Origin: Humulus lupulus
Taxonomy: Eukaryota; Streptophyta; Magnoliopsida; Rosales; Cannabaceae
DNA length: 64,000 nt
Assembly: GCF_963169125.1 (NCBI RefSeq)
Contig: NC_084802.1
Coordinates: 29,145,107-29,209,106, forward strand
Reading direction: 5' to 3'
Positions 34,912 through 47,519 of this stretch are shown here, piece after piece. The notes below the pieces were generated by a model. The model made no database searches and was not told the DNA's origin. It saw only the letters and a program-made list of their open reading frames with translations. Within the stretch, counting starts at the first letter, position 1, and each line of letters begins with the position of its first letter. A program made the position numbers and the translations under genes.

Positions 34912-36056
34912 ATGACCACATATATGATATGTATTTTTGGATATAGTTTGCTTAACTATATCTCTAATTGTTAGAACTATTTTGAGAAGTTAATATGTAT
35001 TTTAGGATGGAACTAGAACTGGACAATGTTTTGAGAGAATAGTCATCCGTTTTGTAATTGTTTTGGTTCTCTGTTTCAATTGCTATGATGAGCAACTGCT
35101 TTGATGTCAAATCAAATAAGGTTTTTTTGGTATAGCTAATTTAATTTCTTTTATTCAGCTTACCTTATATCAATAACTCGCCTTATTAATAACTCAATCA
35201 AAATAAATACAATTACCCTCATAAACAATTTCTGTTTATGAAAACAACTTTGCTATTGTTTGGATATACATCTTTGCTATTGTTCTTCACTCATACAAAA
35301 AGAATTCTTGGATATTTTACAATACAAGATGAATACACAAGAAAAAAATCCACAAAGATCCCATTTTTATACAGAAGCATTAACCATAAACACCCAAATT
35401 ACAATTACAAAGCAACCCAATAGAAAAACCAACAAAATAGTCAAGGTTAAACCAACAAATTACATTTTATTATTTTCCCTATTATCCCCAAAAACCAATT
35501 TCATCAAATGAAGAATAGATCCTTCTACGACTATAGGCATAGCTATCACAGTATAAGCACCTTCACATAGTTCCTTCTTCTCTCTAATACACTTATTTTC
35601 TTAAAAAATCTAAGAATTATTTTCTTCAAATATCTTTCTTTAATCAAACATACGGCTGGGTCATTAAAAAAGAAATCTACTTAATGAATGAACCCATTTA
35701 GAACTCTTCTTTCTTTAACGTGAATTTGGGGCTGATTGCGTCGTCTTCCTCGAGATATCCATCTTCTCATTGACATTGCCAGCAGATGGGAAATCAAACT
35801 CGCCTTTTATACCTCTGGTTCTATCTATCATTTGGGGCTACTTCTTCTCCCTATTCTTCTTCGTCATCTCAAAAAGAAAGTTGCGTTACTTCATATTTTT
35901 TTTGTAATGGCTGCCTAGATTTTGGTTTTAATATGAGTTTTTTTTTTTATTTATTTGATTTGTTTTTATTCTAATTAAACTTATTAAGTTAAAATTAAAA
36001 GTTTAAACAATAACTAATAATATATAAATTAGTTTTTTTAGAAATATCTAAATTAG
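34912..36056 (+). other. MULE 3' non-coding region
   Basis: AT-rich sequence between the transposase tail and the right TIR. The short open frames at 35238-35511 and 35736-35974 have no recognisable domain and are probably random. Confidence 0.5.
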
Positions 36057-36286
36057 TTTTGAATTTCGAAAAATTATGAGTTTTTTTTTAAAATAAAATA
36101 AAATAAAATTGTGAACCAATACTTACATGACAGGTGTACTATAACAAGTCAAAATACTAGTTAACGGGTGGTACCTATGGAATGCAAGCAATACATAACA
36201 TTTGGTACTTTAACTGCCAAAAACAAAATATTGGTACTTAAGTGTAAGTAAATGTAAACTTGTGGTACTTTATCCACAAATTTCCC
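36057..36286 (-). repeat. Right terminal inverted repeat of the MULE
   Basis: Its reverse complement starts GGGAAATTTGTGGATAAAG and follows the left TIR. The adjoining ATATACTAA at 36287-36295 is the right 9-bp target duplication. Confidence 0.9.
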
Positions 36287-36295
36287 ATATACTAA

Positions 36296-37479
36296 TTAAA
36301 ATGATTTCCCTTTTCAAGCTTATTTGAAGTCAATATCTTTTTACAAAATAGAAAACTTAACCACTATTCTTAAGTACAAACAATGCACCCTTACAAATCA
36401 TATACTATATATATTTATAAATGAAAAATGGAAAACTTTACATATTTAATACACTTTTTTTTATCTTTGCTGAAAAGTAACATAATTTAACTACAAATTT
36501 TTAAAAAGTTATATTATTTTAGGGTTTATACCATTTTAGTTCCTTTTGCTTTGTTTTTATACTACTTTGGATCTCCAGTTTCAAATAATTACAAACAAGA
36601 CCTTTTGTTTTGTTAAAAGGTAAACAATAGACCATCAACTCAAGTTTGATAAAAAAAAAAACTTTATAATAAGAGCAAAATACTCTTAAATTTTATTAAT
36701 TATTTAATTAAAAAATACAAAATAAAACAAAAACTTAATATAAAAAATTAAAATTATAATAACCTTATGAATTTTACATTTTATCCAAATCTTGTATAAT
36801 TACCACTTTTCACCCTTTTTTGAAAAATAAAAAATAGCCCTTGTAGTTGTCAAAATATGCATAAATTTCGTTGATAATTAACTAAGTTGTAACCATATAT
36901 GTTACCAAAATTATTTGTGTTGATGACCAAAGATGTAAGGAAAAAAACATTATTGATTTTAACGGATTATATATTATTTTATTTCCATGTATTTTGCTTA
37001 AATACTTTATTAATCTATCCAAATTTCAATAATAATTATAAAATATGGTTTTATCAAAATATACTTTGAGCTCATTTTTCTAAGTTTAATTCTAATAAGG
37101 CATTATTATTATTTTAATTGAAATTACATTAGATTTTCTAATAATATAAAAAAATAATAAAATAAAATACTATTTTACTTTATGAAATAAAATTATTTTA
37201 AATAAATTATCTATTAAAATAATTTCTCAGCATCTTTAAATGAATATTTTTATATAAAAATGAAATAATATTTTTAAAAAAATTATTTTATGCTTTATTT
37301 AATTAAATAAAATGCATTGTAATATTTTTATAAAATATTAAAAAATATATAAATAAAAATTACAAACATAGCCAATCAAATTTAAGATATTTTATTCAAT
37401 TCATTCACATCTCTTGAGTCTTGCCAACACAAATTGAATACGTCTAATTTTTTTTTTTTTTGCCAATCATCCTTAGACG
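36296..37479. other. AT-rich intergenic DNA
   Basis: Very AT-rich, with long T and A runs and no open frame of interest. About 36520-36650 has a phrase seen in small non-autonomous elements (TTTAGTTCCTTTTGCTTTG), but I found no matching inverted end. Confidence 0.5.
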
Positions 37480-37740
37480 GGGGTGGTTGGGGCCTTAGGC
37501 TTAGTAACCCAAGGTTCGGGTTCAAAATCTCCACCCTCATTTGTACATAGATTTATATATGTATTTAATATTGTGTACCCTTTTATGGGTTGTGTTTGTT
37601 GTATTTGTATACCTTTGTGGGTGTACCTCTACCGGGCAGTGTGCGACTTGGAGATTCTATTGTGAAATTGGGGTTCAAAATAACATATTATGTATTGAGT
37701 TGTAATATATATAATTGTAATATGTAATGTTCTAAAAAAT
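37480..37740 (+). repeat. Possible tRNA-derived SINE
   Basis: GGGGTGGTTGGGGCCTTAGG followed by GGTTCGGGTTCAAAATC at about 37512-37528 looks like the A-box/B-box layout of a tRNA-type polymerase III promoter, with a non-tRNA body and AT-rich tail behind it. No target duplication was recognised, so this is tentative. Confidence 0.4.
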
Positions 37741-37962
37741 GTATTTTTTTTTTCTTCGAAAGGATAATACATTTAGCTTTTAGTTCTTATTCTATTTAGT
37801 ATAATGAATTATATTTTCTTAATTTTATAAACCAACATAAAAAAAGACCTACATCGGATGAATTATATATATATTTAAATTAATTTTAACCAAACTGAAA
37901 ATGTATATTGGTATTCATTAATATGTATATAAAAAAAATTGGAAAAGATATAATTTACTATT

Positions 37963-38437
37963 GGACAAATATGATTTTTTTTGCCCCGAACTATAACCAT
38001 TGTAGAATTTCCCCCAAAACTTTTTTGTGTGGAAAATATCTCACATTACTATAGAAATCATTGAAAATGTGTCCCTTCTGTTGCATTTCGATCATTTTTT
38101 TATAACAATTTGCTGATGTTGCACAAAAGATACATGCATAGATAGTGTTCTAATGACAAATTTCAGAATTATGCATCTACATTCTTATAGCTAATGTTTG
38201 TATGTTTAGCACCAATAAATTCTATTTTGGCTAACTTCAGTTAGTTAGATAGACTCTCGAACTACAACTACACATGTGAAATGTGGTTACATCAGCAAAT
38301 TATTTAAAAAATAAGAAGAATGCAACGGGAGGAGGGGAATGTTTCCAATGGTTTCTATAGTTCGCGGAAAATTTAGAAAAGTTTGCGAAACAAAACTCTA
38401 CAAGGCTATAGTTCAAGAAAAAAAATCTTATTTGTAC
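37963..38437. mobile_element. Foldback / MULE-type MITE
   Basis: About 475 bp with terminal inverted repeats of roughly 150 bp. The left arm (37963-38120) reads GACAAATATGATTTTTTTT, then GAACTATAACCATTGTAGA, through CAATTTGCTGATGT. The reverse complement of the right arm (38275-38437) reads TACAAATAAGATTTTTTTT, GAACTATAGCCTTGTAGAG and AATTTGCTGATGT in the same order. No coding sequence. The target duplication is not clear. Confidence 0.7.
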
Positions 38438-38598
38438 GTCATTTAATTGACACGAATATAAATAAATATTTTGATAAAATGTTATATACTTTGAATAACC
38501 AAATAAATTATTATTGGAAACCAAATTATTAAACACTAACTTTAGGCATATTTTGTTGGTTTTTGATCATGTGATTGACAATGCAGCAAAAGCATGGG

Positions 38599-40529
38599 TG
38601 TAATGACCCAACTACTCTAGACTTTGGACTATTAACGAAAACTATCCATAGACACTAATCCTTAATAAAACTTACAAGTGAAATGATCATAACTTTATTA
38701 AAAACTTGTAAAAATAAATGTTAAACTTACATAAAATTTAAATTAGGATATGGGATCCCATTGTTTTAAAATCAAAACATAACATAATTATAATTAAAAG
38801 GGATTACATAATAAAGTGCGGAAAAATACACATAAAACCATAAGTGAAGAAATCTCATCCTCGAATCGAACTCTCGGCCCTTCGATTCCATTCCGCCTCA
38901 ATACACATGCCCAAACTACCAAGAACCTTTCCCGCCATCAAAGCTATTTTCCTGCACATATAAACATAAAAGGAGTGAGTCTAATGCCCAGCAAGGAAAA
39001 TCTAAGACATAAACCATATACATAAATTTCATAATGTAACATAAAACATATCATAACACATATGTCACATACATACTATAATGGTCATTATTACTTGGGG
39101 GTCCCATAAAATAAACAAGTCATATGCCCATTAGATTAGTGGGGCTTGCTAGCTAAGCAAGTCATATGCCCATAATTTATTGGGGCTTTTTAGTTGTACG
39201 GGTCATATGCCCAAGTCTACAATTATACATATTATAGCATATTACATAACACATAATCATAAGATAACATTCATCATAACATATAAATCATATAACACAT
39301 AAATCCTATCCTATTTTCCTTACCAAAAATACCGGGATATGAGAACAGTTTTCGGACTTTGGAACACTCCTAAAAACCATAAATGGAAGGGTGAGTATAC
39401 TAAAGAGAATGAGATGAAAAGAATGGAAGAACTATACCATTAAGAATATACTTACCAAAAACCTTATGTTCAAGATCTTAGATTTCCTATCCAAGAATAA
39501 AGAATAAAGTTAGGGTGCTGAATAGAAAACTACAAGAACTTAAAGAGAAATAATACCAAAAGAGCTAGAGTTTGGAATACCTTGAATGCTCCTATGACCA
39601 ATCTAAACCTTGAACCGAAATGTACTATAAACCTTACTTCCCAAGTGTTTGGTAAGCTTATAATGATAAAGCTTATAATCCCCAACCCAAGTGTTTACAC
39701 TCTCACAATAATCTAGCAACTTGCAGCCTCGAAACTTAGTTTGATGAATGAATAAATGGCTGGGTACTAGGTCCTATTTATAGAGTTTATGAATGAAAAT
39801 ATCTTCATTTAACTTGAATAAAAATAATGGCTTTTTAAGTGAAAAATATTTGAATTATCATTCAACAGAGGCTGAAGACTCGTTCAGAAAGATGTTGGAC
39901 TTCTCAAGAGGTTAAAGATTTGAATTGAGAACATTTTCAAAAACTTTCAAAATGCATTGAAGGAGGCGATATATCGCCCCCTGTAGGCGATATATCGCCT
40001 GGGCCAGCATGCCCGAGGCAATCGTGCGAAGTTTCGTGTTTTTCGTATCCCCGTACTGCGATATATCGCCCCTATAGCTGCGATATATCGGCATACGCTG
40101 AATATTTAAACACGAAATTACACAATTTTAGCTTAATTTGAATTGAGTAAACAGCCTTGACTAAGTCCCCTAACGTTTTCAAAGATGTTGATAGACCCTA
40201 GGATATTTAAATATTACTCTTAATAAACTTATTCCTCAAAAATACTTAATTATCATTAAACATACACATGACAAGTGTTACTTCCTTATTGGGTCTATCT
40301 AAACCTTATAATATAATATTTATCACCACCAATATCAGTCATATTAATCAGACCTTAGGTTAAAATTAATATTCTTAAACTATAGGTTAAACTTAGAAAA
40401 TCTACAAGTGTTACTATGAGTGTCCAAATAAATCCCAGTCTGAACAAAAATCCACAGTCATAAAAAATACTACTACTATTACTATTATACTACTATCTAA
40501 CTAGCTAAGTAAAGTTCTTGGACTCTACA
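38599..40529 (-). mobile_element. Solo LTR-4, Tekay-like family
   Basis: 1,931 bp flanked by ATGGG (38594-38598 and 40530-40534). It begins TGTAATGACC; the reverse complement begins TGTAGAGTCC. It contains three copies of AAGTCATATGCCCA-like phrases (39115-39215) and four GCGATATATCGC palindromes (39965-40091). On the minus strand there are splice-donor-like sites GGTAAGTATA (about 39457) and GGTAAGGAAA (about 39320). Inserted in solo LTR-3. Confidence 0.92.
39965..40091. repeat. Cluster of GCGATATATCGC palindromes
   Basis: Copies at 39965-39978 and 39986-39999 (GGCGATATATCGCC), 40058-40069 (GCGATATATCGC) and 40080-40091 (one end base changed). Each is self-complementary. Confidence 0.95.
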
Positions 40530-40534
40530 ATGGG

Positions 40535-42006
40535 ATATTATTTCAAAGCAATAATAACAATTATTAAAGCATGGGATCGACTCACTCTAGGAACCATAAC
40601 TAGAATGAGATATTTCTCATGCGACATGAATCTGAATAAAAAAGGAACTTACAAATACATTTTCTTGATGTAGAACACGTGTAGATTAAATAGAGTTTTA
40701 GCCTCCTAACCCACCATCTTCCATATTATGACTCGCACAAAGAGAATGAGACAGGTGGATGCCTATGCTATTTGGTAGGACACACAAGAACACACGTTTG
40801 AATCTCAACACATGAGAGAGCGTTCTTCTCACAATTCAGAGAGAACAAAGTTCTCGATTTTTCTCTCTTGGCAAATAACGTGAAATTGCATCTGATGCCT
40901 TTTTCTCATGATGTTATGTTTTATTAATATAACATTGGTAGAAGACCTAACCCTAATCACATTGGGCCTATACGTGGGCCACAGTCCATTTGGATTGTGG
41001 TTGGCGCCAACTGTAGGGTTGTGGGCCATGTGGTATTTTATCTCTATAAAATGCTATTTGTTGGGCCTTTATCATACTATTTTATCCAGTATACAATTAT
41101 ACCACAAAATTAAATATGATTAAATTAATTTTCAATACAAAATTAATTTCACAAAATTATCAATACAATTTTATTTGCCATTAAATATTATTTCATAAAT
41201 AAAATTGTAAATATTATTTCACAAATAATATTAATTTGTGAGATTAAAAATAATACTTTATTGTTTTTAATTATTTCCTTTTAATACAAAAATCCTACTT
41301 CTGTGTTGTCGAGCTAGTACAAGGACAGTATGACCTGTAGTTCTAAGCTCCAACAATTTAATCAATTTCACTAACTCTTAGTTCCATTAATTAATTTATT
41401 AACTATGAATTATTCAACTAGAAATTCATAGTTGAACTCTTAAAACTACAGTCTTATATTAGTAAAAGCTATAATTATAAAGTTGTCAATTGATTTAGTC
41501 ATTGTATGAGTTATGACCATCTGCTAGTTGTTCATAATTAGAGGTAGGTCTTAATGTCCGTTAACCTCTCTAATTATGTTTTTATCAATTAGTTCCATTG
41601 ATACTCTAATAAACATTATTCTATAAATTTAATTATAGAATGAAATTTATGTTCTTTAACAGAAATTGAACGCTCTATGTTCAAACCCTGAATCAACACT
41701 AAAAGGAACAACTAATCTGCTTTCATTTAAGTAAGGAGCAGATTCCATATATGTGGATTATGTTCCCAGTCACTTGTAGTTCTATGACTCCAAGATATCA
41801 TGAATTCGGCCGTAGGAATATTGAACCTTACCAGATAAGTCAAAAGCCTTAACACAAATAGGAGTTCATCACTCACTTTAGGATTTGATCACTCACTTCG
41901 AGATTGAGGTCAAGTCTCAAATGACCATCGATTGATGAATGTTGAGATTCTATATTTTAACGAAGATTATCATAAGTTCTCTCTTTCTTCGTGTTCCAGT
42001 CCAATA
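40535..42006 (-). repeat. Second segment of solo LTR-3
   Basis: The part of copia-type solo LTR-3 between solo LTR-4 and solo LTR-5. AT-rich with no gene. The minus-strand TTTATAGAGATAAAAT near 41035-41055 is a possible TATA region of this LTR. Confidence 0.75.
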
Positions 42007-42011
42007 TAATC

Positions 42012-44705
42012 TGTAATGACCCAAATTTTCTAATAAGGTTTAGGACCTTGATTAGGAGGTCGGGAGGGCCATAATTGATTTATTATGTTATTAAATGATT
42101 ATATGCATGATTATGTGAATTATATTATGATATGATGATAAATGCATGCATATGGGTCTACTTTTCATTATAAGGGAATTTTGGTAATTTGGCCCGTTGA
42201 GGGAACATTTGCATATTTTCATGCATGTTGGTGAATTATGAGTAAGACCACATCATAATGTGGATTTGTTTGAGCCATTCGGCATGAGACAATCTTTGAA
42301 CGCAAGTTATCGATTTGGTCTTAACGGGGTTAATTTCGGGGCTCGGGGTGAGTCTCGGGGTAATTTGAGGACTAGTACATTACCGGGAATTAAAGGGTAA
42401 TGGGATATGATTTATTAACATTTAAGAATATTGGGAATAACAAGAATTGGAGGGTGTTAATTACGATTAACGAGATAGACGGGAAATGACAGTTTTACCC
42501 TTGGTAGCCTTAAGAGGACTTTAAATAACCTAGGGGCATTTTTATCTTTTTACCTAAGGATATATATCACTTGAGAAGGCTGTAGAAAATAGAAACCAAA
42601 ACAGAGCGTCATCTTCTTCTTCTCCCGATCTTTTTTCTTCCTCTTTTCCTTTGGAATTTTTGAGTTCCATTTGAGGAATCAAGCTAGGGAGTTGAGCCTT
42701 GATGGTCTAGGGTTATGTTCTACAATTGAAGAGGGTGTAATTCTGAGCTTGAGGTAAGTTTTTAACCATGGAAACTTCGGTTTATGTTCTGTTTTCCTTT
42801 TGAGTTTCAGTTGAAATTTTGAAGTTGAAAGTTGAGAATTGATGGGAGTTTTTAGTAAAGTTTGGTTGGATTATGGTGCCTAGGACTTGTATGTTGGGTA
42901 TTTGGGTTCATTTGGGAGTTTGAATGAATTTTGGGATCAGTTTGTGAAGCTTGGAATTGGAAAACTCGAAGGAGGAAGAACCAGGGTTGATTCAGCCTGG
43001 TCCTAGTGCTATAGCGCCCAAGGGAGGGCACTACAGTACTGTCCAGGGCCAATTAGCTCTGGTTGTAGCACTGGGGCGCTATGGGGGCAGCGCTGTAGCA
43101 CTACCCTATTTTTCAAGGGTCCTATTTTGGGCACTTTTGAGGGTTTTTGGCTCGGGATTTCAATTCCTAAGGCTCGGGATCGAATCTACTTACTGTTTGA
43201 GTACGATTCAAGGTCCCAGGAGTGAGGTTTAGGTTAAGAACCTTTTATTGCTGATTTCATTAATTGGATTCCATATTTGGTTATGACTAGGTGAGCGCTA
43301 AGGGTTCAAATGATTGATCGTTCTCAAGGGTCGTTCATTTGTTATTTCTCGCACTAACCAGAGGTAAGAAAACTGCACCCAGTATGTGATGCATGAGATA
43401 CATGTGATTATGACATGACATGAATATTGAGTATGAGATTAATCAGAGCTTGAGTCTCTGTAAATGTGCATGATCATAATTATGCTAGTGATTGTTAAGT
43501 AAGCATGTTGAATGCCCTACATTTGGATATTTGACATATTATATGTGCCTGGTTGCATTGCTTGCTTGTGTATGGCACTGACCCATGAGTCAGAAATCGG
43601 CATGAGCCGTATGGTATTGGCTTAAGAGTCAAGAACGACATTGATGTGTTCAACACAAGCCGAAATGATTAGATCTAATCAACATAAGCATTGAATGACT
43701 CATCATGAGCATTAATGCTTGGCCGACCTCAAGTTCGATGAAAACTAAAAGTGCTTGTCTAGTCTAAGGCTAGTTACTTAGAGCCAGGGCCAGAAAGGCT
43801 CAGGTGACTGCAACGTCACATGGCTATGGGTGCTGAGCCCAAGTTCATGACTCACTCATCAGTCACTTATCTGATTAGGGTGCAGATCCCAAAGTGCGAC
43901 TCTTTAGTCACCCATCTGATTAGGGTGCGGAGCCCAAAGTGTGACTCACCCATTTGATTTGGGCTACAAGCTCCAGTATGATTACCAAAATCATAAAATG
44001 ATATTCACTCATCTGATTAGGGTACAGACCCCCAGTGCGCAACTTAATTGTCACTTATTTGAGTCACTTAGTTTAGATGGACACATCGTCCATCTATTTT
44101 CATTATGACTTGATAGTCATCAATACAAAGGGCAAGGCCCATAAATCATCTATACAAAGGGCAGGTCCCATAAGTAATCTATATAAAGGGAAGGGCCCAC
44201 AACCATTATTTGGACTTATTTGCATGCACGGATAGTGCTATTATTGCTAGGCATGCACATTATGATTTAGAAACATCTTATTACTGTTCATGAGCATATT
44301 GAGTTTTCTTGCTGAGCTTTGGCTCACGGGTGCTATGTGGTGCAGGTAAAGGCAAAAGAAAATTGGATCATCCTTGAGTTGGAGAGCTTAGGTGACGATG
44401 TGTACATATGCAGTTGCTCGACCACCATGGCCGAGGGTTTAAAGAGAAACTAGGGTTAAACCCTATTTTGCCGCTTAGGTCAGCTGGTTGTAAATATTTA
44501 GTTGTAATTAACCTTTAAATTATATTTTTGGGATCCCAATGGATACAGTAAACGTTTTAGTGAAACGTTGTATCTTAACCAAAAAATTTAACCCTAAACC
44601 GCTAATCATACTTAGTTACATGATTATGGCCAAATGACTCGATTATCGAGTTTAGCACTGTTTAAAATTCACACCGTAACGATCCCTGGGTAGTAGGGCG
44701 TTACA
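42012..44705 (+). mobile_element. Solo LTR-5, Tekay-like family
   Basis: 2,694 bp flanked by TAATC (42007-42011 and 44706-44710). It begins TGTAATGACCCAAATTTTC and ends GTAGTAGGGCGTTACA. It has a TATA-like region near 42560, GAG|GTAAGTTTT at about 42751, a CpG-rich block with GCTATAGCGCC and GGGGCGCTAT (43005-43110), AGAG|GTAAGAAAACTGCACCC at about 43362, degenerate repeats (43790-44110) and GCAG|GTAAAGGC at about 44345. Inserted in solo LTR-3. Confidence 0.92.
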
Positions 44706-45051
44706 TAATCTATATTTTATACGGTATATCTATCTCTTTGTGTCGCTACACTTAACAGTCTAGATAAACCGCTCTGTCTTGAATAGAAGATAGATCGTAC
44801 TCATAATCTTTATTAAATAAAGCTCTCACTTTATTTAGCGATTACATACAATTTTTATATTATTATCTTGAATTAATTCGTCTTGTATATATATCATTAT
44901 ACATATACTTAATTCCAGACCACATCAATAATATTAGATCTTCATGATAAATGACATGTATAATTAAATACAAATATAAGTACAAAATATTAACTTTGTT
45001 TAATTAACATTAATCATTCATACAGAAATACGCTTTAAGGGCACAAGTCCC

Positions 45052-47221
45052 TGTTAGGAACGAGTTTCCTAATACGCAGCGGAATGGTGGTGGGGTTGGC
45101 CCAGTGTACAACAAAAATTTTGTAACATATTTAAAATACCTTTAAATATGTGGATCCATTAATATGCATACATTAATCATAAGCAAGATAATAATAGAAA
45201 TCATATCTCTTGAGGCCTATCAAGTGTCCTTGCTATCTTTTCGTATTTAGAACGATCTTCCTATCGAAGCCGCTCCCACGTACTCACACCAAGATCTTCC
45301 AAAGCGTTCTCTACACCTCAAGAAGTGTGTGGGCGCTTAGAGAATGAAGGATAGTTTATTTGTGATTCTACTTGATGTACTCAACAAATGAGATCAAGAT
45401 AATAGGCCTCAGAATTGGTTCTTTATTTTTCAGGGAGAGAAAACTATCGTTCTATTTTTCACAGAGCGAATAGACTGAGTTGTCACACACTCCTCTAAAT
45501 ATTTTTCTGATTAGTCATACTTACAAGAAAATATTCAAATTTAAAAAATAAATCTGTAACCAACTTACAACTTACAATTTACTTTTTAATTAATTAATTA
45601 TTCTATTAATGAAAAAATCCAAAAACCAATTTTTGAATTATCCATTAATTAATTAAATAAAAATGAAAATCCTATCCCTGAAAATTGTCTTACACGCCAC
45701 ACACAGTCTATGGACTGTGTGTGCACCTGTAGCCTCCCTAATTTTAGGGATGTTGGTTTTTCAATTTTTATTTAATTATTTATTCAAACTGCTTTGTCAG
45801 ATAAGATCTAACAACCTGATAACTAATTCAAATTTAAATTAATTATCTTTTTAATTAATTATTTGAATAAATATTAATCTTTTAAATTCAAATCAAATTT
45901 GAACTTATCAGATAATAATTTCCCACTCAAACAAAGATATTTAATTAATTCTACCAATTAATTAAATCCAATATTTTCAAAAATAAATATTTAATTTTAT
46001 TATAATTTCAAAAATTATAATTAATTAATTACTTAATTAAATTTCGAAATTATTTAATATAATTTCAAAAATTATACAATAATTAAATATTAATTAATTT
46101 TGTTAACTACAACTAATTTGTAATTAATTAATTAATCACTATTATCATATAATTGCATATTTGGCCGCTATGCAATTAATCACTCTTACCTTGAACAGTG
46201 TTGATAGAGCTGCTATGGGGACCTATGGACCTATAATTCCAAGCTCCAATAAATTTGGGATTATTAATTAAACTATTTAATTAAATAATCTTAATTTATT
46301 AATCTCATGATTGTTCCACTATAAATATGAGACTGCACTCTTGTAATTATAGACATTTCATTTACTGAGTACTTTATAATCATAAAGCGTCCATTGATAA
46401 AATCATTTCATACAACTTGACCCTCTAATAATGGTTCATAATTAATCGGGAATAAAATTACCGTTTTACCCTTTTAATTATCTCTTGTTTCCTTACATAC
46501 CATTGACTTTACTAGTGAAAGTTAATTCATAACTAAATTATGAATTTGAGCTCAATAACCTTTCAGTCCCAAAAGTCAACCCTTAAGAGAACCATCATTC
46601 AATCTCTTGTGAGAATGCATAGATTCCATATCTGTACACTATGTCCCCAGCCATCTATATTAATGAGTTCCCAAAACAAAAGTTTTCAGCCTAATCATTC
46701 TGACAGACCCTAACAAGTGAATCAAAGAACTCATATAACATAAATAGGAGTTCATAGTAACTTCAGGATTAAGATCTATTTGTATATGATCATCAGTTGA
46801 TATATTTAATTAATACTTCGAAACGGTATTTAACTAAGTATTAATAAACATATCTGGTCCAGTTCTATATATTCTCTAATATATAAAGCACATCCACTAA
46901 AGTGTCCTACCACACTAGTGATCCAGATCTAGATCACATGTATTCATAATACTAGTAGACCGTACTTGCAGTAATTAATCTAAAGATTCCATAACTTTAT
47001 TTTACTGCGAACTATTCAAGTTCATTTATCTCAAACACAATCCTCCCGTACCAATACGTGTTTGAGATCACATATATGAACCTAGGAATTTTCCTGATAT
47101 TTACATAATATTATCACAAAATAATATAGTCCATAAAATATATGCATAACAAATTCAATTTATTTATTTATTTCATTAAAACAATGTCTACTACATATGC
47201 TTTCAGGGCACATTTCCAACA
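45052..47221 (-). mobile_element. Solo LTR-6, copia-type
   Basis: 2,170 bp flanked by GTCCC (45047-45051 and 47222-47226). It begins TGTTAGGAACG and ends ATTTCCAACA; on the minus strand it starts TGTTGGAAATGTGCCCTGAA. AT-rich, no coding region. It sits four bases inside the terminus of the related solo LTR-3. Confidence 0.88.
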
Positions 47222-47235
47222 GTCCCAACATATTT

Positions 47236-47519
47236 ATAGTAACCAAGTGGTATGATGATTTCTTCTTTTTTTCATTGGGTCTTGTTTTCTTTTCTTTTGA
47301 AAAAAGATACTTTCATCAAACAACCACAATAAATTATTACATGTGTGAGGATTTCCTCTGCAAGATCAAAATATGACGAAACACATGCACACACAAGATC
47401 AGAAAATACACACTAGTATTAGCAAGTCTAACAAGAACTAAAGTAATATGAAATATAAAAACAAAGATATAGCGACACCAAGATTTACTTGGTTTAGACC
47501 AATTAATGGTCCTACATCC
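47236..47519. other. Unassigned segment, possibly LTR-derived
   Basis: It contains GACACCAAGATTTACTTGGT followed by CCTACATCC, a phrase I associate with old copia LTRs, and no open frame. I could not set borders. Confidence 0.3.

Larger units (their letters stand above)
4388..36286 (+). mobile_element. Mutator-like DNA transposon (MULE) containing four levels of nested insertions
   Basis: The element is bounded by ~230-bp terminal inverted repeats starting GGGAAATTTG and by a 9-bp target duplication, and it encodes a MuDR-type transposase on the plus strand. Its present span is 31.9 kb. Removing solo LTR-1 (6697-9413), the LTR-2/Tekay/Tat block (10312-34648) and their 5-bp duplications leaves about 4,835 bp, an ordinary size for an autonomous MULE. 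The transposase reading frame resumes in phase across both insertions, which confirms the reconstruction. The element is dead: it has at least one frameshift and one TAG, and two key histidines are replaced. Confidence 0.9.
38554..47230 (-). mobile_element. Solo LTR-3, copia-type, carrying three other solo LTRs
   Basis: It begins TGTTGGTTTTTG at 38554 and ends AGTCCCAACA at 47230, with TATTT duplicated at 38549-38553 and 47231-47235. Host segments are 38554-38598, 40535-42011, 44711-45051 and 47227-47230. Subtracting the three inserts and their 5-bp duplications leaves about 1,867 bp. On the minus strand the start TGTTGGGACTTGTGCCCTTA resembles solo LTR-6 (TGTTGGAAATGTGCCCTGAA), so both belong to related copia families in minus orientation. 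No internal region remains. Confidence 0.88.

Noticed and set aside
35238..35974. Short open frames in the MULE 3' region, considered as a second MULE gene
   Set aside because: Short, AT-rich, overlapping in several frames, with no motif of known MULE accessory proteins.
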